A program made the translations under genes and the position numbers. The notes beneath the pieces are model-generated. The model made no database searches and was not told where the DNA came from. It worked only from the letters and a program-made list of their open reading frames with translations. A stretch of DNA of 6,522 nucleotides from Methanobacteriota archaeon (lineage in GTDB: Archaea; Altiarchaeota; Altiarchaeia; IMC4; QMZM01). The stretch covers positions 1-6,522 of the forward strand of contig CAIYYO010000159.1 in the NCBI GenBank assembly GCA_903930485.1, in the 5' to 3' direction. Each line of letters starts with the position of its first letter. Positions within the stretch are counted from its first letter, which is position 1. This document shows, in pieces, positions 1 through 6,317 of the stretch.

Positions 1-1
1 C

Positions 2-220
2 GGCCTGATTATCGGGATAGCCTCTTACGCCATCTACTATAAAAGAAATGGCAAAGGCCCCTTAAACGACGCGGTATTCTATGCTTATAGCCTGAAAACA
101 GTGTTCCCGCTCTACATCAGCTATTTCATGCTGCGCTCTTTCACACACCAGTACTTCTTATATTCGTTCATAGTCACCCTGATATTCACATGGCTTATTT
201 ATATGGAGGCTGGAATATAG
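2..220 (+). CDS. C-terminal end of an unrecognised membrane protein (partial)
   Basis: Only the last 72 codons are in the window; the 5' end lies beyond the left edge. The open frame begins at base 2 and ends at a TAG at 218-220. The translation opens GLIIGIASYAIYYKRNG and closes with a strongly hydrophobic, aromatic stretch (FLYSFIVTLIFTWLIYMEAGI). There appear to be two or three membrane-spanning segments: the first few residues, a middle one around VFPLYISYFML, and the final one. Short basic loops (YYKRNGKG, LRSFTHQ) lie between them. This arrangement suits the C-terminal membrane part of a transporter or of a membrane-anchored glycosyltransferase, but no family motif is visible and I do not assign a function. 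The next gene starts 9 bases downstream on the same strand, so the two are probably cotranscribed. Coding is supported by the uninterrupted hydrophobic pattern, not by homology. Confidence 0.6.
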   Translation, partial: GLIIGIASYAIYYKRNGKGPLNDAVFYAYSLKTVFPLYISYFMLRSFTHQYFLYSFIVTLIFTWLIYMEAGI

Positions 221-229
221 TTTAATGTA

Positions 230-640
230 GTGGAAACAATCATTCCGGAGTTCGAGGGGGTCGAAGAATACGCCGCCGAGTTCTCGGTCATCGCGAACGA
301 AGGCGTAAAGAGCAGGAAACTTGCAAAGATGATTGAGGGCTTCGACAATTCGCCAGTCCTTTTAATCGATTTCCATCACAATATACCCGGCGAAGTCGTC
401 TCATTGAGCGGCTTGGACGACGTCCTGAAGAAGGATGCAGGGGTCTACAAGATAATGCTCTTCGACTCGGACGACCTCGGAACGAATATTACAGAGATAT
501 CCAAAAAACTGTCAGACAACCTCGCGATCCTCGGCTCCTGGACGGTGATCTTCACCAACGCCGGGAAATACTGCGACCTCGAGGCTTTCAGGGACTTTAT
601 GGAGTCTTCCGACTCTGTTGGAAGGGTCGTTCTCGTATAG
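230..640 (+). CDS. Hypothetical 136-residue soluble alpha/beta protein
   Basis: The frame opens at a GTG at 230 and stops with TAG at 638-640. I do not recognise the family. The protein is acidic, has no signal peptide or membrane segment, and alternates predicted strands (VLLIDF, YKIMLFD, SWTVIFTN, VGRVVLV) with helices. This suggests a small three-layer alpha/beta fold. No Walker A loop, metal-binding Cys/His cluster or catalytic motif is evident. The gene follows the membrane-protein gene by 9 bases and is probably expressed from the same transcript. The GGAGG at 205-209 is about 20 bases from the GTG, too far for a normal ribosome site, and an ATG at 225 is followed at once by a stop. The GTG is therefore the best start available but is weakly supported. 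The codon pattern (third-position G/C, with ATA and AGG codons) resembles the neighbouring genes and favours a real gene. It ends 7 bases short of the convergent glyA stop. Confidence 0.65.
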   Translation: METIIPEFEGVEEYAAEFSVIANEGVKSRKLAKMIEGFDNSPVLLIDFHHNIPGEVVSLSGLDDVLKKDAGVYKIMLFDSDDLGTNITEISKKLSDNLAILGSWTVIFTNAGKYCDLEAFRDFMESSDSVGRVVLV

Positions 641-647
641 TCTCCTT

Positions 648-1913
648 TCAATCAAAGCAATACTGCACTTTAACGTAATTCTTCCGGATATTCCCGACCT
701 CGTCCCTGATCTTCTCGGGCTTTTCCCCGTCATAGGCGAGCCGTTTCATCAGCAGGGCTATCTCCTTCATCTGCGGCTCTCTCATGCCTACGTGGGTCAT
801 CTCTTGAACGCCTATCCTAATGCCCGACGGGTTCGAAGTCCTATCAAGTGGGTCCCAAGGGAGTAAATTCTTGTTTATTATGATGTTCGCCTCTTCGAAG
901 GATTCAGCGATCTTTCTGCCTCCCCCGATGTCCGAGACGTCCACGACTACCTGGTGAGATTCCGTGAATCCCTTCTTTTCGCAGAGCACCTTGAATCCCT
1001 GCTCGTATAGGGCCGATGCAAGCGCTTTCGCGTTTTTTACGGTCTGGCTTGCGTATTTTTCTCCGTATTCCTTCATCTCCGTGCACGCTATAGCGTATCC
1101 TGCGACATGGTGCAGATGGTGGTTGCTCATCAGGCCAGGGAAGGCTGCGTTGTCTATCTTCTTATTGTATTCGTTCCTGCACATTATGACCCCGCCCTGG
1201 GGGCCCGGGAAGGTCTTATGGGTCGACGCCGTCATCACATCCGCGCCTTCCTGGAAAGGCTTCTGGAACTTTCCGCCCGCGATCAGGCCGAGAACGTGCG
1301 CCGCATCATACATTACCACTGCGCCTATCTCGTCCGCGGTTTCACGGAGTTCTTTCAGGGGATGCGGGAACAGGAAGAGGCTTGCTCCGAATATCATGAT
1401 TCGCGGCCGCTCTTTTAAAAGCATCGCTTTAGCCGCATCCACGTCTATGTTCATCTCCTCGTTGTCGAACGGGTAAGCGACTTCGTTAAGGCCCATCACG
1501 CCGGCCGAGGAAACTTTCGTATGCGATATATGGCCGCCTGCGGGAATGCTCAACCCCGAGACTTTGTCGCCGTACTTCGCAAGGCCTTTATACGCCACGA
1601 GGTTCGCGACCGCGCCCGATATCGGCACGATGTTCGCATGCTCGGCCGAGAAAATCTCCTCAGAGAGCTTCATGGCGATGGCCTCGACTCTGTCAAAGAC
1701 CCGGGTGCCCTGGTAGAACCTCTCGAAAAGCTGTAAGCCATTGACCTGGCCGCCGAGCAGTCCCTCAGCGTAGCGGTGGCCGAAATCAGAGCACATAGCC
1801 TTACGAACCGACCCGGAAGTCACGTTCTCGCTCGCGATCATGTTAAGGCAGCTCGCGCGCCACTTTTCCTGCTCGTCCAAAAGCCCCATGAGGTCCTTGT
1901 AGGTATCGGCCAT
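648..1913 (-). CDS. glyA: Serine hydroxymethyltransferase (SHMT)
   Basis: This cytosolic PLP enzyme interconverts serine and glycine, passing the C1 unit to tetrahydrofolate or, in many archaea, tetrahydromethanopterin. The 421 residues match the full family length. Visible landmarks are the N-terminal MIASEN (25-30); FGHRYAEG (44-51); the cofactor-binding MYDAAHVLGL with Asp203 and His206; the Schiff-base lysine Lys233 in STHKTFPGPQGG; the His-rich SNHHLHHVAGYA (263-274); and the substrate-carboxylate arginine Arg366 in PSGIRIGVQEMT. The last motif differs from the bacterial SGIRVGTPAIT form and points to an archaeal-type enzyme. The ATG at 1913 directly precedes the conserved N-terminal helix and has no Shine-Dalgarno sequence. 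A TATA-like box 32 bases upstream suggests a nearly leaderless transcript separate from htpX, although readthrough from htpX across the 54-base gap cannot be excluded. All key residues are present and the gene looks intact. Which pterin carrier it uses cannot be read from the sequence. Confidence 0.97.
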   Translation of the reverse strand: MADTYKDLMGLLDEQEKWRASCLNMIASENVTSGSVRKAMCSDFGHRYAEGLLGGQVNGLQLFERFYQGTRVFDRVEAIAMKLSEEIFSAEHANIVPISGAVANLVAYKGLAKYGDKVSGLSIPAGGHISHTKVSSAGVMGLNEVAYPFDNEEMNIDVDAAKAMLLKERPRIMIFGASLFLFPHPLKELRETADEIGAVVMYDAAHVLGLIAGGKFQKPFQEGADVMTASTHKTFPGPQGGVIMCRNEYNKKIDNAAFPGLMSNHHLHHVAGYAIACTEMKEYGEKYASQTVKNAKALASALYEQGFKVLCEKKGFTESHQVVVDVSDIGGGRKIAESFEEANIIINKNLLPWDPLDRTSNPSGIRIGVQEMTHVGMREPQMKEIALLMKRLAYDGEKPEKIRDEVGNIRKNYVKVQYCFD

Positions 1914-1944
1914 GTTATATCGTTTAAGAAATTAGATTCAGGAT

Positions 1945-1952
1945 AATTAAAA
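1945..1952 (-). promoter_or_regulatory. Candidate TATA box for glyA
   Basis: Read on the - strand, the htpX-glyA gap contains TTTTAATT, ending 32 bases (1914-1945 counted from the ATG side) before the glyA start. With the usual archaeal spacing of roughly 25 bases from TATA centre to transcription start, transcription would begin near 1924 and leave a leader of about 10 bases. The gap is clearly more A/T-rich than the flanking genes. No leader long enough for a riboswitch exists. The assignment rests on sequence and spacing only. Confidence 0.4.
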
Positions 1953-1967
1953 TCATTGCACGGACCG

Positions 1968-2879
1968 TCACATCGCTTCCAGCGCCTTGATCCGGTCCTC
2001 AATCGGCGGGTGAGTGTTGAAGAGGCCCATTAGCCTCTGCTGCAAAGGATCGGCGAAGAACATCGGAGCGACTGCGTCGCTGACCTTGGCCCGAGGGGCG
2101 CCGGCTTCGTAATAGGCCTGTATCTTCTTCAAGGCCGATATCAGGTTTCCCGGATACCGTGTAAGCTGGACCGAGCCGGCGTCGGCCATGTACTCCCGCC
2201 TGCGGGAAATGGCGAGCTGCACCAGTTTCACAAGGATGGGTGCGATTATCGCGAGTATGAACCCTATGACAAGGAAAACCCCTCCTCCGCCTCCTCTACG
2301 GTCGTCCCTCCTGCCTGCGCCAAGCCACATGCTCCTGAGGAACAGCTCGCTCGCTATCGATACGATGCCGACCATCACCGCGACGAGGGTCACGAACCGT
2401 ATGTCGTAGTTCGCGACGTGGCTCATCTCGTGGGCGAGGACCCCTTCAAGCTCCGGCTCCGTCAGCCTCTGGAGCGCTCCCTGGGTTACGCATATGACGG
2501 AGTGCTGCGGGTCTCTTCCTGTCGCGAAGGCGTTTATCTCGGGAGACGGCATGACATAGGCTTTCGGCACCGGCAGCCCGGCCGCGAGAGACAGGCCTTC
2601 CACCCGGTTCCTAAAGGCCCTGTATTCGTCTCCGTCGGCTGGGACCGCGCCGACCGACAACAGCGCTATCTGGTCTGAATAGTAATAGCCTACGACCGTG
2701 TAGCCTATAGAGAAGATTATCGAAAATATCAGTATTATGAAAACGTATCCGGGTTCGAACGCATTGGCCAAGACCCAGCCTAAGCCGATTATGACGAAAA
2801 AAATAAGAAAGATCAGGAGGAAGGAATTCCTCTTATTCCTCTCGATCTGGTCGAAGAAAGAGATCTTCTTGTTTTCCAT
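1968..2879 (-). CDS. htpX: M48-family membrane zinc metalloprotease, HtpX-like
   Basis: This is an integral-membrane protease of the HtpX type, a family that degrades misfolded or damaged membrane proteins with its active site on the cytoplasmic side. The 303 residues are a typical length. A short charged N-terminus is followed by two membrane segments (about 19-40 and 45-66). The zinc site is HEMSH (His150, Glu151, His154), with the third ligand probably Glu229 in RRREYMADAG. Two further hydrophobic segments (about 161-182 and 200-220) are split by a basic, Gly-rich linker, GRRDDRRGGGGG, at 189-200. The C-terminal NTHPPIEDRI (288-297) is the usual family signature. The ATG at 2879 starts 19 bases after the lemA stop. 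The gap is G-rich (GGGCGGGG on the - strand) and offers at best a weak ribosome site. No intergenic promoter is apparent, so cotranscription with lemA is likely. All catalytic residues are present. Confidence 0.95.
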   Translation of the reverse strand: MENKKISFFDQIERNKRNSFLLIFLIFFVIIGLGWVLANAFEPGYVFIILIFSIIFSIGYTVVGYYYSDQIALLSVGAVPADGDEYRAFRNRVEGLSLAAGLPVPKAYVMPSPEINAFATGRDPQHSVICVTQGALQRLTEPELEGVLAHEMSHVANYDIRFVTLVAVMVGIVSIASELFLRSMWLGAGRRDDRRGGGGGVFLVIGFILAIIAPILVKLVQLAISRRREYMADAGSVQLTRYPGNLISALKKIQAYYEAGAPRAKVSDAVAPMFFADPLQQRLMGLFNTHPPIEDRIKALEAM

Positions 2880-2898
2880 TCCGCTAAACCCCGCCCAA

Positions 2899-3480
2899 TC
2901 AAACGTCGAACTTGACCTTCACGGGCTCCCTCTTCTCTGCCGGGGCTTCGAGATAAGGCTTCGACTTCCGGTTCATCATGCCCGCTACCCACATTGCAGG
3001 GATGGTCGACACCATGTTGTTATAGAACAGGACGGAGTCGTTGTAGAACTGCCTCGTGTAGGCGATCTTGTTCTCGATGTCTGTCAGCTGGTTCTGCAGG
3101 TTCAGGAAGTTCTCGTTCGCCTTCAGGTTCGGATAGTTCTCTGCGACTGCGAACAAGGTCTTAAGCGTGTCCTGCAAAGCGTTGCCTGCTTTAGCACGGT
3201 CTTGTACGGTCTTCGCCCCCAGCAAAGCAGACCTTGCCTCGGTTACGGCGATGAAGACCTTCTGCTCGTGCTTCATGTAAGCCTGGACGGTCTCTACCAG
3301 GTTCGGCACCAGGTCGGCCCTCTTCGTCAGCTGGACGTCTATCTGCGCCCATGCGTTGTCTATCCTGTTGCCCAGGACAACTATCCGGTTGTAGTAATAA
3401 AGGCCCGCCACTATCAAAACCGCGATCCCGGCCCCGACGAGGCCGAGAACTAATATCCCTATAATCGTTATCGGATCCAT
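2899..3480 (-). CDS. lemA: LemA family membrane-anchored protein
   Basis: LemA proteins are small membrane-anchored, largely helical proteins of unsettled biochemical role that are often encoded next to HtpX-type M48 proteases. The 193 residues are the normal family length. There is one N-terminal membrane segment (about 4-29), followed by the conserved helical core: NRIDNAWAQIDVQLTKRADL (38-57) leading into VPNLVETV, then a YPNLKANENFL segment near 116-126 and RQFYNDSVLFYNN near 143-155. The C-terminal tail is Pro/Lys-rich and ends VKVKFDV, like other LemA tails. The short N-terminus before the membrane segment suggests that the bulk of the protein lies on the far side of the membrane; this is an inference from the family. 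The start is the ATG at 3480. No Shine-Dalgarno sequence precedes it, only an A-rich leader. htpX follows by 19 bases, which supports a two-gene operon. Nothing in the frame looks broken. Confidence 0.95.
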   Translation of the reverse strand: MDPITIIGILVLGLVGAGIAVLIVAGLYYYNRIVVLGNRIDNAWAQIDVQLTKRADLVPNLVETVQAYMKHEQKVFIAVTEARSALLGAKTVQDRAKAGNALQDTLKTLFAVAENYPNLKANENFLNLQNQLTDIENKIAYTRQFYNDSVLFYNNMVSTIPAMWVAGMMNRKSKPYLEAPAEKREPVKVKFDV

Positions 3481-3528
3481 TTTTTGATTGTTTTATTTTT
3501 TATTATTGATAGGATAAGGTATTTTTTG

Positions 3529-3535
3529 TTTAAAA
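3529..3535 (-). promoter_or_regulatory. Candidate TATA box for lemA-htpX in an A/T-rich gap
   Basis: The 73-base gap between the regulator and lemA (3481-3553) is strongly A/T-rich, with purine (A) runs on the - strand. Read on that strand, TTTTAAA lies about 50 bases before the lemA ATG. This would place a transcription start near 3507 and leave an A-rich leader of about 26 bases. Other A/T runs in the gap could serve instead, so the exact box is uncertain, but a promoter somewhere in the gap is likely. Confidence 0.35.
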
Positions 3536-3553
3536 CACGGATACGCTACGGCG

Positions 3554-6193
3554 TCAGTAGTCTTCCTTTATGTCAAGGGCCTTTTTCAGCAGAGGCGCAA
3601 AATCAAGCTTCCTCATCTTTATCATGTTGACAGGTATCAAAAGCGTTTTGGGGTCGTCCAGGAAGAGCTTGTTCTTGTTGTTCTGGATGAATGCGTCAAA
3701 GACCCGCTTGTATTCCGTGAAATCCTTGAATGGGATGATGCAGACCGCCTCCCTTGCATCCGCTATGCAGGTTACGGCTTCGCGAAGCTCTTTGTCGATC
3801 AGCTCGGCCCTTTCTTCACGGCTCAGATGCGGATTAAACCTTATGTGTATGAGAAGCATAAGCTCGCATCCTATCTTCTTCAAGTCGGGGATCCTCGCGG
3901 TCCTCACGTAGCTCTCATCCATCAGCCTTTTCTTTATCTGGCCGACAGTTATCTTGTTGAGCCCAATCTTCTCCGAAACGTCCTTGTCTGACAGCGTCGG
4001 ATATTTCGTCAGGGCGTAGAGGACCTTGCCCTCGTTCTCGGTGAGCTTCCTTTCGGCCTTCACGTTCCAGATAAGGTGCGGGTCGGAATCCTCGCTTCCT
4101 AGCCTGAACCAGTTATGAAGCGGCACACAGTAGTCAGATACGTTGCGGACCAGCGAAAGGTCGAACGGGAAATGTATGCTGCTACTGTACTTGACCAGGT
4201 GCCTTCGGTCGTATTCGGTTTCGAGGGGATCGGTCTTTTCCTTGTACTCGGTTATGTTCCTCGAAATGAAGATAGTGTAGTACTCCAGGCCGGTCGAGAC
4301 GACGCTCACGTATTCCGGGCACTCCATCTCCTTTTCGAAGAAGCCTTTCTCGTCCCTGTCGCGCGGCATGACGAAAGTCCCATAGCTCACGCTCACCAGC
4401 TCATAGCCCAATACCGGCAGGTTCGGTATCCTCATTGTCGAATAAAACCCGCCCCTTGAGAGCTTGTTCTTTATAGACGTCAGGGTCGACCTCTTTATCC
4501 GCAGCTTCTTGGAAAGCTCTATGTCGTTGTACTCGGGATGCCTCACAAGGCCGTAGAGAACAAGCTTGTCCTTCTCGGTCAGCGGAAGCTCTTTCTTCTC
4601 GAGGATCCTCACCCTCTCCTTTAGAAGCCGCCTCTCCGTCACGTCCTTGGTTATGACGACTGCGCCGGTTATCTCTCCTCCAGTGTATAAGGGGCTGACG
4701 AATATGTCCAGGGTCAGGGATTTTCCGTAGCCGCTCACCGAATACTCTATTCCTTTCCTTTGAGAAACACGTCCCTCGGACAAAGCCTTGTCCAGCAGAG
4801 GATTAATGGCATCGGACAAACCCTCCAGGTAATCCCTGTAGATCACTTTCCCCAGGGCCTGATGCCTGGGCAGGGCGAAGATCTCCTCATTGGCCTTGTT
4901 GCAGGCATTGATCTTCTTGTCCATGTCGACGACCAGTATCCCGATCGGTGCGCTTTCGACGATGTTCTCGCTGAACTCCTTAAGGCTTTGGATCTGCTTC
5001 GCGGAGAGTATCCGGTCCGTGATGTCGTTGGCTATCACAAGCGCTGAATCGCATTGGCCCGACACGTCTATGAGGGGCTGTATGTCGGTCTCGAACCACC
5101 TGGTCCCGCCCAGAACTATGGATTCATTGTCTATCCTCCGAGCCTTTCCCGAATCGATAACGGAACGCACGCTCGCCATCTGCCTGTTCGCTATGGGCTT
5201 CGGGAAAATGTCCCACATGGTATTCCCCACGTAATCCGAAGGCTTCCCGCCAAGCATCGACGCAGAAGCCTTGTTCATGAAGAGGAATACGCCGTCTCTG
5301 TTCACGTTCGATATGCTCTGGTACGAACATTCGACGAGCGACCTGTACCTCTCCTCGCTCTTGGCAAGCCCCTGCTGAGCAGTTATCCGTTCGGTAATGT
5401 CCTGCGCAGTCTCTATCGCGCCGACTATGCCCCCGCTTGCATCCCTGATAGGCGACGCGGAGAAATGGATCCATTTACCGCTCACGCCGAACAAAGGAAA
5501 GAAATCAAACCCCTCATACGCCCCAGATATAAGCCCCGACTGCTTGTACTTATTCTTATAAAGCTTGGCTATCTCGGTCTCGGAAGCCCGGTCTATGACA
5601 AGGTCGGCGAGGATAGGCCGCTTGGAGGGATAAAAAAGCCGCCACTGGTTGCAGGTGCCGACCATCTCGTCCTTGGAGAGGCCGGTCAAGGCTTCCATGG
5701 CCTTGTTCCAGTGCCCGATCCTGTGGTCTTTGCGTAACACGAAAGCCGGGATGGTGCTCCCCTCGACGATCATCTCGAATTCTTCGTCACGCACCCGGCT
5801 CCCGGAAACTGCCGTCACCTGCATTATGTAGCCCTCAGGCTTATTCCCTTTCCCGGAAATCAATGCATTCAGAAGGAATTTGCAGCATGCCCCGCTTTTC
5901 CCTGCCTTGGAATAATCGTGCCCGGCTTTTTTCCCTGGATCAAAAACACATTCGACCTCGAGACGGTCTCCCTTCAACACCTCCCGGAGGGCATCGGCGG
6001 AGAATAGATCCTTCAAGGAGCAGTTATCCTTTATGCCGAACGCCTTAGAAAAGGATTTGTTCACGTACGCGCACTTGCCGTCTTTATCGAACAAAGCGAC
6101 CGCCAACGGAGAGCCCTGGATAATTTTTTTTATTTCTTCTACGCCTAAGCAGATCTTCTTCAGAACCTTCCCTGTTTGCTCAGCATCTTGCAT
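3554..6193 (-). CDS. Multi-PAS sensor with two winged-helix modules, probable one-component regulator
   Basis: A soluble protein of 879 residues with no membrane segment, histidine-kinase H-box or ATPase domain. In order it has PAS 1 (about 17-130), PAS 2 (135-270, with HWNKAMEALTGLSKDEMVGT and a FYPSKRPILADLV segment), PAS 3 (281-393) and PAS 4 (403-525). PAS 2 and PAS 4 end in the usual QDITER/KDVTER junctions; after PAS 4 a charged helical linker follows. Then come two winged helix-turn-helix units (538-599 and 717-778), each followed by a domain of roughly 100 residues. The likely role is to sense a small ligand, redox state or energy signal through PAS and to control transcription directly; ligand and targets are unknown. 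I chose the ATG at 6193. An in-frame GTG at 6232 would add 13 residues, but those codons are A/T-rich, unlike the rest of the gene, and overlap TATA-like sequence. Neither start has a Shine-Dalgarno sequence. The gene is probably monocistronic. Confidence 0.88.
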   Translation of the reverse strand: MQDAEQTGKVLKKICLGVEEIKKIIQGSPLAVALFDKDGKCAYVNKSFSKAFGIKDNCSLKDLFSADALREVLKGDRLEVECVFDPGKKAGHDYSKAGKSGACCKFLLNALISGKGNKPEGYIMQVTAVSGSRVRDEEFEMIVEGSTIPAFVLRKDHRIGHWNKAMEALTGLSKDEMVGTCNQWRLFYPSKRPILADLVIDRASETEIAKLYKNKYKQSGLISGAYEGFDFFPLFGVSGKWIHFSASPIRDASGGIVGAIETAQDITERITAQQGLAKSEERYRSLVECSYQSISNVNRDGVFLFMNKASASMLGGKPSDYVGNTMWDIFPKPIANRQMASVRSVIDSGKARRIDNESIVLGGTRWFETDIQPLIDVSGQCDSALVIANDITDRILSAKQIQSLKEFSENIVESAPIGILVVDMDKKINACNKANEEIFALPRHQALGKVIYRDYLEGLSDAINPLLDKALSEGRVSQRKGIEYSVSGYGKSLTLDIFVSPLYTGGEITGAVVITKDVTERRLLKERVRILEKKELPLTEKDKLVLYGLVRHPEYNDIELSKKLRIKRSTLTSIKNKLSRGGFYSTMRIPNLPVLGYELVSVSYGTFVMPRDRDEKGFFEKEMECPEYVSVVSTGLEYYTIFISRNITEYKEKTDPLETEYDRRHLVKYSSSIHFPFDLSLVRNVSDYCVPLHNWFRLGSEDSDPHLIWNVKAERKLTENEGKVLYALTKYPTLSDKDVSEKIGLNKITVGQIKKRLMDESYVRTARIPDLKKIGCELMLLIHIRFNPHLSREERAELIDKELREAVTCIADAREAVCIIPFKDFTEYKRVFDAFIQNNKNKLFLDDPKTLLIPVNMIKMRKLDFAPLLKKALDIKEDY
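3860..4045 (-). other. Winged-helix module, copy 2, of the PAS regulator
   Basis: This encodes residues 717-778. The order matches copy 1: LTENEGKVLYALTKYP, then SDKDVSEKIGL, a likely recognition helix NKITVGQIKKRLMDES, and the wing VRTARIPDLKKIGCEL. The recognition helix differs clearly from that of copy 1, so the two heads may read different DNA sequences. The following domain contains FTEYK at 825-829 and runs almost to the C-terminus. The repeat period is about 179 residues, which indicates duplication of the whole helix-plus-effector unit and not of the helix part alone. Confidence 0.75.
4397..4582 (-). other. Winged-helix module, copy 1, of the PAS regulator
   Basis: This encodes residues 538-599 of the regulator. 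It begins LTEKDKLVLYGLVRHP, continues with a second helix (NDIELSKKLRI) and a likely recognition helix (KRSTLTSIKNKLSRGG), and ends in a wing reading YSTMRIPNLPVLGYEL. Aligned without gaps to copy 2, 23 of 62 residues are identical by hand count, including LTE, VLY, the turn Pro, the RIP wing and the closing G-EL. A domain of about 100 residues follows, containing ITEYK at 647-651, which matches FTEYK in the second module. Confidence 0.75.
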
Positions 6194-6207
6194 GGAACGG
6201 TCATAAA

Positions 6208-6230
6208 TTAAAAACTTTTTAGTTAAAAAC
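6208..6230. repeat. Repeated octamer and palindrome before the regulator, possible operator/TATA
   Basis: The octamer TTAAAAAC (+ strand) occurs at 6208-6215 and again at 6223-6230, 15 bases apart. Between and across them is TTTTTA-GT-TAAAAA (6216-6229), a perfect inverted repeat with 6-base arms and a 2-base centre. On the - strand the outer octamer reads GTTTTTAA, centred about 33 bases before the ATG at 6193. This is where a TATA box for a nearly leaderless transcript would sit. A palindrome over the TATA box is a plausible operator, possibly for autoregulation. However, simple A/T-rich sequence forms such patterns easily. Confidence 0.35.
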
Positions 6231-6265
6231 ACGATTTATGATAGATAACACCGCATCACAGCCCT

Positions 6266-6273
6266 AAATATAA
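6266..6273 (-). promoter_or_regulatory. Alternative TATA box upstream of the PAS regulator
   Basis: On the - strand the gap after purS contains TTATATTT, a good match to an archaeal TATA element. It would place transcription start near 6244, giving a leader of about 50 bases to the ATG at 6193 or about 12 bases to the alternative GTG at 6232. If this box is the real one, the longer GTG form of the regulator becomes more credible. It competes with the TATA-like octamer at 6223-6230. Confidence 0.35.
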
Positions 6274-6274
6274 G

Positions 6275-6309
6275 AAAAAGTCAATATAACGAAGGATACT
6301 GGGAAAAAA
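6275..6309 (-). terminator. Candidate T-run terminator after purS
   Basis: Read on the - strand, a run of six T (6304-6309) lies 8 bases after the purS stop, and a second T-rich stretch, TTTTTC (6274-6279), lies about 25 bases further on. Archaeal transcription commonly ends at such T-runs without a hairpin, and I see no stem here. This supports purS ending its transcript before the regulator begins. Confidence 0.45.
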
Positions 6310-6317
6310 GGACAGTT

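Noticed and set aside
606..624. CTTCC...GGAAG stem near the end of the 136-residue gene as a terminator
   Set aside because: The stem is 5 base pairs with a 9-base loop, lies inside the coding region and has no T-run after it.
445..733. Two short - strand frames overlapping the hypothetical gene and the end of glyA
   Set aside because: They overlap better-supported genes, have no start signals and show no protein-like pattern.
1914..1967. A glycine or folate riboswitch before glyA
   Set aside because: The gap is only 54 bases, A/T-rich and without paired stems, too short for a known riboswitch of either class.
2737..3453. A 238-codon open frame on the + strand across lemA and the start of htpX
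   Set aside because: It lies opposite two clear family genes. Its translation is a low-complexity shadow rich in Leu, Val, Arg and Gln, with no recognisable domain.
3481..3530. T-rich stretch on the + strand as a terminator
   Set aside because: No + strand gene ends here. On the coding (-) strand it is an A-rich leader before lemA, which does not terminate transcription.
5054..5737. A 227-codon + strand frame, and several shorter ones, within the PAS regulator
   Set aside because: They mirror the PAS coding strand, and their Arg/Pro/His-rich composition is typical of antisense frames in G/C-biased codons.
4920..6193. PAS regulator as a sensor histidine kinase
   Set aside because: Neither a phospho-acceptor His box nor N/G ATPase boxes follow the PAS domains; the output region is winged helix.
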